Part shown: piece by piece, positions 26,113 through 35,441 of the stretch
Layout of the letters: each line of letters begins with the position of its first letter
Numbering within the stretch: the first letter of the stretch is position 1
From: Bifidobacterium rousetti
GTDB lineage: Bacteria; Actinomycetota; Actinomycetes; Actinomycetales; Bifidobacteriaceae
Direction: 5' to 3'
NCBI RefSeq assembly: GCF_008698235.1
Contig: NZ_PEBH01000003.1
Span: 54,776-118,775 of the forward strand
Length of the DNA stretch: 64,000 nt
Translations under genes and position numbers: made by a program
Notes under the pieces: model-generated
What the model was told of the DNA's origin: nothing
What the model saw: only the letters and a program-made list of their open reading frames with translations
The model's database searches: none

Positions 26113-28254
26113 TCAGCCGACGGTGTTGCCGTACACCTGGGCCTGAAGGTCCTTGCGGGAGGTCTCGAGCTTGGTGATCTCGCCCAGCAGCGCGATCTTC
26201 TCCTCGCCGTCCGGGAGCATCGCCATGCGGCGGCGGGCGGCGCCAATGCGTCGCATCATCCCCATGTCGAGCAGCTTGGCGAGCAGTTCGCTGGCGTACT
26301 GCGTCTCGGCCTTGGTCGGCGGGCGCAGTTGGGCGTCGGCGGAGTCCGACCCGCCGGAGGCGCCCGACGCGTTACCCGACATATCGGACGCATCCGCCCC
26401 CGGACCGGAACCCGCGCCCGCGCCTGCCCGTCCCGCCGATGGCAACGGCAGCGGCATCACCGCCAGCTCGTTGATGACCGGTTCGAGCATCGGGCCGCCC
26501 GCCTTGGTCAGGTTGTGCATCCACAGGCCCTGCGGGGTGTCGTTCGACGGCAATCCCCCGGCCGCGGCGATCGCCTGATACAGCGTGCGGAACACCGGCG
26601 TCATGAAGTTCGCGAGCGTCAGCGCGCCGAACCAGTTCGCGTCGATCGCGCGCGGCACCTGAATCAGCATCGCCATGAACTGCTGCTCGGCGATGAACAC
26701 GGCGTCGTCGATACGGAAATACGTCTGCTCAGTCGCGTCGCGATGCTCAAGCGCGCGCCGACGCGCCGGATTCGCGTACGGGTTCTCCCCCGGTTCGAGA
26801 CGCGGCTCGCTCCGGTCGAAGGATGCGCCGCCGAACCCGCGACGGCGCGCATACGCATCGTCATCACGCACATGCAACTGGCGTCGCGCGGCGTTCACCT
26901 CACGGCGCATCACGTCCAGATCCACGCCGATGCGACGTGTGGTCTTGCGCGTGTACATGTCGAGCAGCGAACGGTCGCGGATCTGCGCGACCAGCGGCGC
27001 CACCGCCTTGACCGCGCCCATCTGTCCGGTCGTGTACGTGGTGTCGAAACGGCCGATCGCCGCGTCGATGACGAAATCGTACAGGGGCTTCGCGTTCGCG
27101 ACCAGCGAGCGCACCGCCTCGTCGCCGCGTTCGATGCGCAGATCGCACGGGTCGAGGTTGTCGTCGGCGACCGCGACGAACGTCTGCGTGAGGAACGCCG
27201 AATCAAGGCCGAACGCATGCAGCGCCGCCTTCTGCCCTGCCGCGTCGCCGTCGAACGTGAACACGATGCGCGAACTCAGCGGCTGCCCCTCGACCTTCAA
27301 CGGCCCCACCAGCTGGACCGCGCCGAGCGAGTCGTCGGCGATCAGACGGCGCACGATCTTCGCGTGCTCGGCGCCGAACGCGGTGCCGCACGTCGCGATC
27401 GCCGTATCCACGCCGGCCAGATGCATCGCCATCACATCCGTATAGCCTTCGACGATGACGGCCTGACGCTTTTTGACGATCGCCTTCTTCGCCAGATCGA
27501 TGCCGTACAGCACCTGCGTCTTGCGGTAGAGCGCCGTATCCGGCGTGTTGATGTACTTCGCGGCGATCTGGTCGTCCTCATACAGCTTGCGCGCGCCGAA
27601 ACCGAGCGTGCGCCCGGTCGAATCGCGGATCGGCCAGGTGACGCGCCCGCGGAAGTAGTCGTAGACGCCGCGATGGCCCTGACGGGCGAGCCCCGCGTCG
27701 AGCATCTCCTGCTGCGTGAAACCCTTCGACGCCAAGTGGCGCACGAGATTGTCCCAGCCCTGCGGCGCGTACCCGCAGCCGAAGCGCTCGCAGTCGGCCT
27801 GGCTGAACGTGCGCCCGCCGAGCAGCTTGCGCGCGGCGAGCGCCTCCTTGGTCATGATCTGCGAGACGAAGAAGCGCTGCGCCTCCTCGTTCGCCTCGAT
27901 GAGTCGGGCGCGCTTCGACCCGGCGTGCTCGGGCCTGCCGGTGCCGGAGTTCTCGTAGTGCAGTTCGATGTGGTACTTGTCGGCGAGCAGCTGGACCGCC
28001 TCGCGGAAATCGATGTTCTCCTGCTGCTCGACGAACTTGAACACGTCGCCGCCGAGGCCGCAACCGAAGCAGTGCCATACGCCGAGCGCCGGACGCACGT
28101 TGAAGCTGCCGGTCTTCTCGTCGTGGAACGGGCACAGGCCGACGTAGGTGCCGGTGCCGGAGGGTTTCAGCGTGACCGAGGCCGATACGATGTCATACAG
28201 GTCCGCGGCGGCGCGCACCTTCTCCACGTCTTCCTTCTTGATCATTCCGGCCAT
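26113..28254 (-). CDS. dnaG: DNA primase
   Basis: The 713 residues show the CHC2 zinc domain (CPFHDEKTGSFNV then WHCFGCG, about 41-66), the TOPRIM core with VIVEGYTDVMAMHLAG and FTFDGDAAG, and a C-terminal helicase-binding region. A Gly/Ala/Ser-rich insert (about 601-635) interrupts the C-terminal domain. AGGAAG lies just before the ATG. It is downstream of dgt with a 44-nt gap, a usual pairing in bifidobacteria and other actinobacteria. Confidence 0.96.
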   Translation of the reverse strand: MAGMIKKEDVEKVRAAADLYDIVSASVTLKPSGTGTYVGLCPFHDEKTGSFNVRPALGVWHCFGCGLGGDVFKFVEQQENIDFREAVQLLADKYHIELHYENSGTGRPEHAGSKRARLIEANEEAQRFFVSQIMTKEALAARKLLGGRTFSQADCERFGCGYAPQGWDNLVRHLASKGFTQQEMLDAGLARQGHRGVYDYFRGRVTWPIRDSTGRTLGFGARKLYEDDQIAAKYINTPDTALYRKTQVLYGIDLAKKAIVKKRQAVIVEGYTDVMAMHLAGVDTAIATCGTAFGAEHAKIVRRLIADDSLGAVQLVGPLKVEGQPLSSRIVFTFDGDAAGQKAALHAFGLDSAFLTQTFVAVADDNLDPCDLRIERGDEAVRSLVANAKPLYDFVIDAAIGRFDTTYTTGQMGAVKAVAPLVAQIRDRSLLDMYTRKTTRRIGVDLDVMRREVNAARRQLHVRDDDAYARRRGFGGASFDRSEPRLEPGENPYANPARRRALEHRDATEQTYFRIDDAVFIAEQQFMAMLIQVPRAIDANWFGALTLANFMTPVFRTLYQAIAAAGGLPSNDTPQGLWMHNLTKAGGPMLEPVINELAVMPLPLPSAGRAGAGAGSGPGADASDMSGNASGASGGSDSADAQLRPPTKAETQYASELLAKLLDMGMMRRIGAARRRMAMLPDGEEKIALLGEITKLETSRKDLQAQVYGNTVG

Positions 28255-28298
28255 AGCTTCCTACCTTAGCAAGATGGTTCGGCCGGTGAGAAACGCCG

Positions 28299-29591
28299 TC
28301 AGCACAGGATCGAGTGGAGGGCGAGGGCGGAGGCGTCGGTGAGGGAGGCGACCTGGTCGACGGCGACGCGCAGGCGCTCGTTGTCGTTGGAGGCCATGTC
28401 CCAGTCCTCGAGGAACTGGCTTTCGAGCACGTCGGAGGGGCGGGGCGAGTCGGCCATGAGCACGTCGATCAGGTCCTCGACGATTCTGCGCTCCTCGATG
28501 TGCAGCGGCTCATGCTCGCGTGGGGCCATCACGAAGTAGACGGCGATGCCCTTCAGGGCGACGATCTCGTACGCGGTGTCGTCGGGGATGACGACGCTGG
28601 CCGAATAGCGGGTCAGGGGGCCGGGGCCGTACGTGTCGCGCGTGGCCTCCTCGACGCTCCATGCGAACCTGCCGATCAGGTCGGAGGTGATGTTCTTCAG
28701 CTGGGCGAGGGCGGAACGCGAGCCATTGAAGTGCATCGGGAACATGTCGAGACGCTGGAGTCTGCGGAACGCGGCGAGCAGACGGTCGGGATCCCACTTG
28801 TCGCCGTACCAGTCGCGCGTCGCCTCGACGATGTGGTCGAGCACGCGCGGGTCGGTCAGGACGATCGGCTCGAACGCGCCGGTCGCGATCGCGTCCTCGA
28901 CGTCGTGCACGGAGTAGGCGATGTCGTCCGCGAGGTCCATGACCTGGCATTCCATCGGCTTGGTGGCTTCCGGAGCCCCGATCTTGAGCCAGCGGAAGAC
29001 GTCCACGTCGTCCGGGTAAACGCAGAACTTGGTGGGTTTGACGCCCTTGATCTTCGCGTATCCGGCGGCCTGGTCGAGCGTCCACGGGTATTTGACGGCG
29101 GCGTCGAGCGAAGCACGCGTGAGGTTCACGCCCGCGGACCGACCGTCGGGGTGCATGATCTTGGGCTCGAGACGGGTGAGCAGGCGCAGGGTCTGCGCGT
29201 TGCCCTCGAACCCGCCGATGTTGCGGGCGATCTCGGCGAGCGCCTTCTCGCCGTTGTGGCCGAAGGGCGGGTGGCCGAGGTCATGGGCAAGGCACGCGCA
29301 GTCGACGACGTCCGGGTCGCAGCCGAGCAGTTTGCCGATCTGCCGGCCGATCTGGGCGACCTCGAGCGTGTGCGTGAGCCGCGTGCGCGCGAAGTCGTCG
29401 GTGCCGGCGACGAGCACCTGGCTTTTGGCGCCGAGCCGCCGCAGCGCCGACGAGTGGATGAGCCGGGCGCGGTCGCGTTCGAACGCGGTGCGTGTCTTCG
29501 ATTTGGGCGGTTCGACCGCCCAGCGCTCCTCGTCGAAGGCGGTGTACCCCTCGCCGCTCAGGACCGCTTCCCCATCCAGCGTCGTTTCCAT
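28299..29591 (-). CDS. dgt: dGTP triphosphohydrolase-family protein
   Basis: The 430 residues carry an HD-domain metal site: RLTHTLEVAQIGR (first His), CLAHDLGHPPFGHNGE (His-Asp) and VMDLADDIAYSVHDVEDA (last Asp). This is the dGTPase / dNTP triphosphohydrolase type 2 pattern. I chose the ATG at 29591 (METTLDGE). It forms an operon with dnaG. Confidence 0.92.
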   Translation of the reverse strand: METTLDGEAVLSGEGYTAFDEERWAVEPPKSKTRTAFERDRARLIHSSALRRLGAKSQVLVAGTDDFARTRLTHTLEVAQIGRQIGKLLGCDPDVVDCACLAHDLGHPPFGHNGEKALAEIARNIGGFEGNAQTLRLLTRLEPKIMHPDGRSAGVNLTRASLDAAVKYPWTLDQAAGYAKIKGVKPTKFCVYPDDVDVFRWLKIGAPEATKPMECQVMDLADDIAYSVHDVEDAIATGAFEPIVLTDPRVLDHIVEATRDWYGDKWDPDRLLAAFRRLQRLDMFPMHFNGSRSALAQLKNITSDLIGRFAWSVEEATRDTYGPGPLTRYSASVVIPDDTAYEIVALKGIAVYFVMAPREHEPLHIEERRIVEDLIDVLMADSPRPSDVLESQFLEDWDMASNDNERLRVAVDQVASLTDASALALHSILC

Positions 29592-29632
29592 GTCTCCAGC
29601 ATAGGCCAAGGTGGCCGACCGACGGGGATCGC

Positions 29633-29773
29633 CCGAGAGAACCTGACGCTGCGAGACGCTCAGCGACGGTTTTTCTCGGGATCACCCGGGATTTCGAGAG
29701 AAACCGTCACTTGAAATGGCTCAGCGTCAGGTTCTCTCGGGATATGGGGTGATTCCGAGAGAACCTGACGCTG
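29633..29773. repeat. REP-like palindrome cluster, families A and B
   Basis: A perfect 19-bp inverted repeat (29722-29740 and 29755-29773; CAGCGTCAGGTTCTCTCGG) surrounds GATATGGGGTGATT and is homologous to the element at 4169-4218. A second imperfect palindrome (29663-29709) carries GCGACGGTTTTTCTCG, shared with the terminator at 4290-4307. A lone half-site lies at 29634-29651. Confidence 0.75.
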
Positions 29774-29779
29774 AGGAGA

Positions 29780-29823
29780 AGTGGCGGCTAAGTGGTGGCC
29801 AAGTGGCGGCCAAGTGGCGGCTA
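29780..29823. repeat. 11-bp tandem repeat
   Basis: Four units of AGTGGYGGCYA lie in the 31-75 bp downstream of the permease stop codon (29855). Confidence 0.75.
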
Positions 29824-29854
29824 TAAGACCAGGACCTATGGGGCCTCCAGGGCC

Positions 29855-31321
29855 TTACTCGGCCTTGGTGGCCGGAGCCGCTTCGGCCACCGGTGCCACC
29901 GCGGCGGCGCCGTTGAGCTTGGAGCGCTTGCGGCTGTAGGCGAAGTAGACCACGAGGCCAAGGCCGAACCAGACGGCGAAACGCAGCCAGGTCTCCCAGT
30001 TGAGGCCGGCGATGAGGATGAAGCAGAAGATGATCGAGATGACCGGGGTGACCGGCACGCCCGGGGCCTTGAAGCCGCGATGCGCGTCGGGCGCGGTCTT
30101 GCGCATCCACAGGATGCCGGCGGAGACGATGATGAACGCGCTCAGCGTGCCGATGTTCACCAGCTCGAACAGCACGTTGATGTTGATGAAGCCACCGGCG
30201 ACAGCCGTGAGGATGCCGAAGAACCAGGTGCCCTTGAACGGGGTGCGGTACTTCTCGTGGACGTGGCCGAAGAACTCCGGGAAGAGTCCGTCGCGGCTCA
30301 TCGCGTAGCAGATGCGGGACTGTCCGTACAGCTGGACGAGCATCACCGTGGTCATGCCGACGAGGGCGCCGAGGTTGACGATGAACGCCAGCCAGTTCAT
30401 ACCGGTGGCGAGGATCACGCCGGCGACCGGGGCGTCGATGAACTTCGCGAATTCCTTGTAGGGCACGATGCCGGTCATGATGAGCGTCATGATGATGTAC
30501 AGCACGGTCGAGATGCCGAGGGAGTAGAGGATGCCTCGCGGCAGGGTCTTGTTCGGGTTGACGGTCTCCTCGGCGGAGGAGGAGACGGCGTCGAAGCCGA
30601 TGAAGCTGAAGAACACGATCGAGGCGGCCGGCACGATGCCGTACGGCTGGGTGGAGCCGGGCTGGAACGTGTAGATGCCATACGGGGAGAACGGCTTCCA
30701 GTTGGCCGGGTTGATGTACCACACGGTGCACACGATGAACAGGACGATGATCACGAGCTTGATCATCACCATGATGTCGTTGGTGCGCTTGGTCTGGTTG
30801 ATGCCGATCGACAGCACCCAGGTGATGAGCAGCACGATCACGAAGCCCGGCAGGTTGAAGTAGGTGGTGACGCCGGGCGTGGTGCCGTAGGCGGCGGTCA
30901 GCTCGACCGGCAGATGCAGGCCGAAGCCCTCAAGCAGCTTGTTGAAGTAGCCCGACCATCCGGCGGACACGGTGGCGGCCTGCAGCGCGTACTCCAGGAT
31001 CAGATCCCAGCCGATGATGAACGCGATCAGCTCGCCGAACGCCAGATACGCGTAGGAGTAGGCCGAACCGGACACCGGGGCCATCGACGCGAACTCCGCG
31101 TAGCACAGGCCGGCGAAACCGCAGCAGACCGCGGCGAGCAGGAACGACACGGACAGGGCCGGGCCGGCGGTCAGCGCGCCCTTACCAGTCAGCACGAAGA
31201 TGCCGGTGCCGATGATCGCGCCGATGCCGAGCATCGTCAGATCGAACGTGCGCATCGTACGCTTCAGAGGGGTGGATTCGGCGACAAGCTGATCCACCGT
31301 TTTCTTACGGAACAGATTCAT
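29855..31321 (-). CDS. APC-family amino acid permease
   Basis: The 488-residue membrane protein has about 12 hydrophobic segments. Family features are MLGIGAIIGTGIFVLTG in the first segment and the conserved FFSFIGFDAVSSSAEE block near the middle. It resembles cationic amino acid transporters (YfnA/CAT type). The ATG at 31321 begins MNLFRKKTVDQL. Substrate cannot be read from sequence. An Ala-rich C-terminal tail is cytoplasmic. Confidence 0.9.
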   Translation of the reverse strand: MNLFRKKTVDQLVAESTPLKRTMRTFDLTMLGIGAIIGTGIFVLTGKGALTAGPALSVSFLLAAVCCGFAGLCYAEFASMAPVSGSAYSYAYLAFGELIAFIIGWDLILEYALQAATVSAGWSGYFNKLLEGFGLHLPVELTAAYGTTPGVTTYFNLPGFVIVLLITWVLSIGINQTKRTNDIMVMIKLVIIVLFIVCTVWYINPANWKPFSPYGIYTFQPGSTQPYGIVPAASIVFFSFIGFDAVSSSAEETVNPNKTLPRGILYSLGISTVLYIIMTLIMTGIVPYKEFAKFIDAPVAGVILATGMNWLAFIVNLGALVGMTTVMLVQLYGQSRICYAMSRDGLFPEFFGHVHEKYRTPFKGTWFFGILTAVAGGFININVLFELVNIGTLSAFIIVSAGILWMRKTAPDAHRGFKAPGVPVTPVISIIFCFILIAGLNWETWLRFAVWFGLGLVVYFAYSRKRSKLNGAAAVAPVAEAAPATKAE

Positions 31322-31649
31322 GGTTCTTCTCTCATGAACTAGTGGAATGGGGCTTGGCCGGACGGAATTCCGGGACCCCGACACGCCTCAACGCCGGGAG
31401 TCTTGAATACGGTCGTCATTGTTGCCCCCGCGCGTTACGGGCGGGAAAACGGCAAGCGAACCGTGTGAACAGCGAGTATACGTCGAAGTGACGAGAACCG
31501 GGGCGCGACGTCTCACGATACGTTCACGATGCGGACCGCGCAATACGGACCGCACAATATGGACCACGCGATGCGGACCGACGAGCCATCGAACCGCAAT
31601 GTGGTCTCCTCCACGGCCACGTCACGCACACGCGCCACAATAGGGCGTC
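31322..31649. other. Divergent intergenic region
   Basis: This 328-bp gap separates the permease and alr, which diverge. Apart from the 14-bp tandem repeat near alr I see no gene and no promoter I can defend. Confidence 0.4.
31529..31584. repeat. 14-bp tandem repeat upstream of alr
   Basis: Four 14-bp units with core ATRYGGACCRC lie 66 bp before the alr start. The period is exact, while individual units differ at several positions. Confidence 0.75.
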
Positions 31650-33017
31650 ATGACTATCAACGCAGCGAACGCCGCTCCGGCGATCGAATTCAGCAACGAA
31701 CAGGGTGAGGCCAACTACGCGGCCGCACGCCGCCGCTACCCCGCGCAGGCCATCGTCGACATGAGGGTCCTGCGCGACAACATGGCGCATCTGGTGGACG
31801 TGGTGGGAGGCCCGAACTCCGGCACCGCCGTGATGGGCGTCGTCAAGGCCGACGCCTACGGCCACGGCCTGCTGCCCGCCGCGCTCGCCGCGTTGGCCGG
31901 CGGCGCGACGTGGCTCGGCACCGCGCAATCACACGAGGCGCTGCTGCTCAGGAAACTCGGCATCGGCCCCGACCGCTGCCACATCCTCACATGGGTCTAC
32001 AACGGCACCGAAGTGCCGTTCGACGAGCTCATCGCGAACGACATCGACGTGTCCGTCGGCTCCCTGCCGGGCATCGACCGCGTGGCCGAGGCCGCCCGCA
32101 GGCTCGGCAGGCCGGCCCGCGTGCATGTGAAGGTCGATTCCGGCTTCGGCCGCAACGGCTTCACGCCGGCCGGCTTCGACGCCGCGCTCGCCAAGCTCGT
32201 GCCGCTCGCCAAGGAGGGCGTGCTCCACATCGTCGGCCAGTGGAGCCACCTCGCCGTGGCCGATTCGCCGGACGTGCCGGAGTTCGTCGCATCCACCGAC
32301 CGTCAGGTCGAGAACTTCAAGGACTTCACCCGCCGCATGGAGGCCGCCGGCATCGCCCCCGAGATCCGCCATCTCGCGAACACCGCGGCGACGCTCGACC
32401 GCCCGGAGATCCACTTCGAGCTGACGCGCCCGGGCATCGGCCTGTACGGCTACGAGCCGGACCCGGCGATGGGCACGCCGCGCGACTGGCATCTGACCCC
32501 GGCCATGCGCCTGCAGGCGCAGCTCGGCACCGTCAAGGACGTGGAGGCCGGCCACGGCATCTCCTACGGCCGCACCTACCTGACCCCGGACGACACGTCC
32601 ACGGCGATCGTGCCGATCGGCTACGCGGACGGCATCCACCGCTCCGCCTCCGGCTTCGACATGCAGGGCGCCAAGCATGTGGAGAAGCCGGGCGGACCGG
32701 TGCGCGTGATGACCGCCGACGGCCCGAAGCTCTACCGCGTCTCCGGCCGCGTGTGCATGGACCAGTTCATCCTCGACCTGCACGGTTCGGCCGCCTTGCT
32801 CGGCGTGCACGAGGGCGACACGGTCGAACTGTTCGGGCCGGGCCGCGGCGAGGAGTTCGCCGAGCCGACCGCCGACGACTGGGCCCGCGCCGCCGACACG
32901 ATCAGCTACGAGATCTTCACCTGCCTGAGGAACCGCATCCCGCGCCTGTACGAGCACGCCGCCGAGGTGCTGCCGGCGGACGATCTCGCCAGGCTCGATC
33001 CGGCCACGCTACTGTAG
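31650..33017 (+). CDS. alr: Alanine racemase
   Basis: Alr makes D-alanine for peptidoglycan. The 455 residues include the PLP lysine K66 in VVKADAYGHG, the N-terminal barrel with HVKVDSGFGRNGF, and the catalytic-Tyr region GISYGRTY in the C-terminal domain, followed by RVCMDQFILDL. The N-terminus is about 25 residues longer than usual. Only a weak AGGGCG precedes the ATG. Confidence 0.96.
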   Translation: MTINAANAAPAIEFSNEQGEANYAAARRRYPAQAIVDMRVLRDNMAHLVDVVGGPNSGTAVMGVVKADAYGHGLLPAALAALAGGATWLGTAQSHEALLLRKLGIGPDRCHILTWVYNGTEVPFDELIANDIDVSVGSLPGIDRVAEAARRLGRPARVHVKVDSGFGRNGFTPAGFDAALAKLVPLAKEGVLHIVGQWSHLAVADSPDVPEFVASTDRQVENFKDFTRRMEAAGIAPEIRHLANTAATLDRPEIHFELTRPGIGLYGYEPDPAMGTPRDWHLTPAMRLQAQLGTVKDVEAGHGISYGRTYLTPDDTSTAIVPIGYADGIHRSASGFDMQGAKHVEKPGGPVRVMTADGPKLYRVSGRVCMDQFILDLHGSAALLGVHEGDTVELFGPGRGEEFAEPTADDWARAADTISYEIFTCLRNRIPRLYEHAAEVLPADDLARLDPATLL

Positions 33018-33034
33018 GGCTGTAGAGACCCCGG

Positions 33035-33562
33035 TCACCACTCGTGGCGCTGGTAGGCGATGCGGGTGGTGTCCGTCGGGCGGTCGATCAGCTGGATCAG
33101 ACCGCAGCGGGCGAACCCGTTGGTCTCGAGCACATGCTGCATGGCCCGGTTGTTGGGGTGCGTGTCGGCGCGCACGTTGCCGTAGTGCTTCAGTGCCCAC
33201 ATGATGCAGTCGCGCGCCGCGTGCTTGACCAGTCCGGAGGAGGCGATGCGGTGGATGGTGACGTAGGCGTCGTCGTCCAGCCACGCGCCGTCGATGTGCT
33301 TGTAGGTGGGGTCCTCGCCCGGGCACAGCGCGAACTGCGCGAGGATGCGCTCGTGGCCGTTCTGCGTGTCGACGAGCAGCATCGTGCGCTGGTTGGCGAT
33401 GTCGTCCCTGACGACCTCCTCGCGCGGGAACGTGTTGCCCCATTGGGTGGGATTGCCGTTGCGGGCCATGAGTTCGCGGGCGTGCGCGTAGATCTTGAGC
33501 ATCTGCGTCAGATCTCGCATGGTCGCATGGCGGAAGCGCCGGGAGGATGTATTGGAGACCAC
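33035..33562 (-). CDS. GNAT-family N-acetyltransferase
   Basis: The 175 residues fit a GNAT acyltransferase: FRHATMRDLTQMLKIYAHAR at the start, a central strand region (YVTIHRIASSGLVK), and a C-terminal part with VRADTHPNNRAMQHVLETNGF, the typical motif-B region. The acceptor substrate is unknown. It converges on alr with 17 bp between stops. Confidence 0.87.
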   Translation of the reverse strand: MVSNTSSRRFRHATMRDLTQMLKIYAHARELMARNGNPTQWGNTFPREEVVRDDIANQRTMLLVDTQNGHERILAQFALCPGEDPTYKHIDGAWLDDDAYVTIHRIASSGLVKHAARDCIMWALKHYGNVRADTHPNNRAMQHVLETNGFARCGLIQLIDRPTDTTRIAYQRHEW

Positions 33563-33674
33563 GGTTCACCTCACGGTCGGTTGAGTCGGATGGAATGGTG
33601 ACTGACGGGTTACGCTACCATGTCCGCCGCACAAACCCGTGATGTCCGTTTCGGTGGGTGATCGGTTCGGCACA

Positions 33675-33750
33675 CGGCCGGTCCGATCCGCGGCCGGTCC
33701 GATCCGCGGCCGGTCCGATCCGCGGCCGGCTCGATCCGCGGCCGGCTCAG
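33675..33750. repeat. 16-bp GC-rich tandem repeat abutting the gnd stop
   Basis: Four full units (CGGCCGGTCCGATCCG and one variant) and a partial fifth run into the gnd stop codon (33747-33749). The GGCCGGTCCG word recalls the repeat beside dnaG. Confidence 0.8.
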
Positions 33751-34640
33751 TGCGTGGCGATCTCGTCGACCTTGGTCACGTGGCCGCCGAACTGGGCGCG
33801 CAACGCCGTGACAACCCTCAGGATGTCGTCGGCGCCGCCACGCGAGGCCTGACGCTGCCACAGGGCCGCGGCGGTGGTCGGGGTGGGCACGCCGAGTTCG
33901 AGCGCCGCCTCGACCATCCACTTGGCCTCGCCCGACTCGTTGGCGACGGCCGGCACGTCCTTCAGCTCCGGATCGTCCTTGGTGGCGTTGTCGAGCAGGT
34001 CGAGCAGCCAGCTGGCGACCACCGAACCGGTGCGCCACGAGGTCATCGTCTCGGCCGGGTTGGTCACGTACTCGCTGCGCAGCATCGTCGCGAAGCCCTC
34101 GCCGAACGCCTGCATCATGCCGTATTCGATGCCGTTGTGGACCATCTTCGCGAAATGCCCGCCGCCGACCGGGCCGGCGTGCACGAGGCCGAACTCGCCT
34201 TCGGGCTTGAGGCTTTCGAAGATCGGCAGGACGGTCTCGTAGTCCTTGTCGTCGCCGCCGATCATCAGCGCGTAGCCGCGTTCGGCGCCCCACACGCCGC
34301 CGGAGACGCCGCAGTCGAGGAACCCGATGCCCCGCTTCGCGAGCGCGGCCGCGTGATCGCGATCCTCGGTGTACTTGGAGTTGCCGCCGTCGACGACGAT
34401 GTCGCCGGGCTCGAGCAGCCCGCCCAGCCGTTCGATCGTGGAGTCGGTGGGCGCGCCCGCGGGGACCATCACCCATACGACGCGGGGCGCGTCGAGCGAG
34501 GCCACCAGGGCCTCGAGCGAGTCGACGTCACGCCCGGAGTCGGGGTTCATGTCGAAGCCGACGATCTCGTGGCCGTCCTCCCTCAAGCGCCTGACCATGT
34601 TGCCGCCCATACGGCCGAGGCCGATCATACCCATCTGCAT
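33747..34640 (-). CDS. gnd: 6-phosphogluconate dehydrogenase (short, decarboxylating type)
   Basis: This enzyme oxidises 6-phosphogluconate to ribulose-5-phosphate. The 297 residues match the short bacterial class (about 300 residues). Visible are the nucleotide-binding MGMIGLGRMGGNM, the DGGNSKYTEDRD motif, CGVSGGVWGAERGYALMIGG, and the catalytic Lys in HFAKMVHNGIEYGMMQAFGE. AGGAAGG precedes the ATG at 34640. It follows gntK in a gntP-gntK-gnd gluconate operon. Longer N-terminal versions have no support. Confidence 0.94.
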   Translation of the reverse strand: MQMGMIGLGRMGGNMVRRLREDGHEIVGFDMNPDSGRDVDSLEALVASLDAPRVVWVMVPAGAPTDSTIERLGGLLEPGDIVVDGGNSKYTEDRDHAAALAKRGIGFLDCGVSGGVWGAERGYALMIGGDDKDYETVLPIFESLKPEGEFGLVHAGPVGGGHFAKMVHNGIEYGMMQAFGEGFATMLRSEYVTNPAETMTSWRTGSVVASWLLDLLDNATKDDPELKDVPAVANESGEAKWMVEAALELGVPTPTTAAALWQRQASRGGADDILRVVTALRAQFGGHVTKVDEIATH

Positions 34641-34735
34641 TTCGGTTGCCTTCCTGTCCTGATTGCTGAGTCGCAGCGTTGGTGCTGCGATGCGATTGAC
34701 GATGTACTGACGATGCGTTGGCGATGCCGGCGGTC

Positions 34736-35314
34736 TCACAGGTGCAGCGCGCCGGCGACGGCGGCCGCCTCCTGCTCGGGGGTGCCGAGCCCGATGTGCG
34801 CGGCGACGTGGACCTCGTCGTCGCCCGGCTCTTCAAGGATGTCGAACTGGCTCTGGAGCATCTCCGGCTTCATGAAGTGGTTCTCGCGGGTGGACAGGCG
34901 TTCCATCACCTCGTCGAACGTACCCTTCATGTAGACGAACACGACGCCGTCGCGACGCAGCCTGTCGCGGTAGGCGCGCTTCAGCGCGGAGCAGGTGACG
35001 ACGGCGGGCTCGCCGGCGGCGATGCGCTCGTCGACCCATGCGGCGAGGGTGTCGAGCCACGGCCAGCGGTCCTCGTCGGTGAGCGGGTGGCCGGCGGCCA
35101 TCTTGTCGATGTTGGCCTGCGGGTGGAAGTCGTCGGCCTCGGCGTACTTCAGACCGTAGTGGTCGACGAGGTGCTCGGCGACGGTGGTCTTGCCGCAGCC
35201 GCACACACCCATGAGGACGATGATCGGCTTGGCGTGGCTGAAGTACTTGGCGGGGATGGTGTTCTCGACGATGATGCGCTCGGCGAGGGTGGGGGTGGCA
35301 GTTGCGGTGGTCAT
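34736..35314 (-). CDS. gntK: Gluconokinase
   Basis: GntK phosphorylates gluconate to 6-phosphogluconate. The 192 residues have the P-loop GVCGCGKTTVAEHL (about 36-49), the ADDFHPQANIDKMAAGHPLTDEDRWPWL block, CSALKRAYRDRLR and the ENHFMK lid. About 25 extra N-terminal residues precede the kinase core. The gene lies between gntP and gnd. Confidence 0.95.
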   Translation of the reverse strand: MTTATATPTLAERIIVENTIPAKYFSHAKPIIVLMGVCGCGKTTVAEHLVDHYGLKYAEADDFHPQANIDKMAAGHPLTDEDRWPWLDTLAAWVDERIAAGEPAVVTCSALKRAYRDRLRRDGVVFVYMKGTFDEVMERLSTRENHFMKPEMLQSQFDILEEPGDDEVHVAAHIGLGTPEQEAAAVAGALHL

Positions 35315-35363
35315 GGTGTGGTTCCTTTTGCGTGTGGAGGTTTTACGAAATACGGGGCAGGCG

Positions 35364-35417
35364 ACTACCCCTCAGACCCGCTTCGCGGGCCAGCTCCCCT
35401 GACAAGGGGAGCCGAGG
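35364..35417 (-). repeat. Two-hairpin 3'-end repeat, copy 1
   Basis: The element contains a CTCCCCTGACAAGGGGAG hairpin and a CCCGCTTCGCGGG hairpin, starting CTACCCCTCAG on the plus strand. It lies 24 bp after the gntP stop. A second copy at 48701-48752 lies 7 bp after another minus-strand gene, in the same orientation, suggesting a terminator or 3'-end stabiliser. Confidence 0.75.
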
Positions 35418-35441
35418 GCCTAGCCGAAGCCGAATCGGGAG

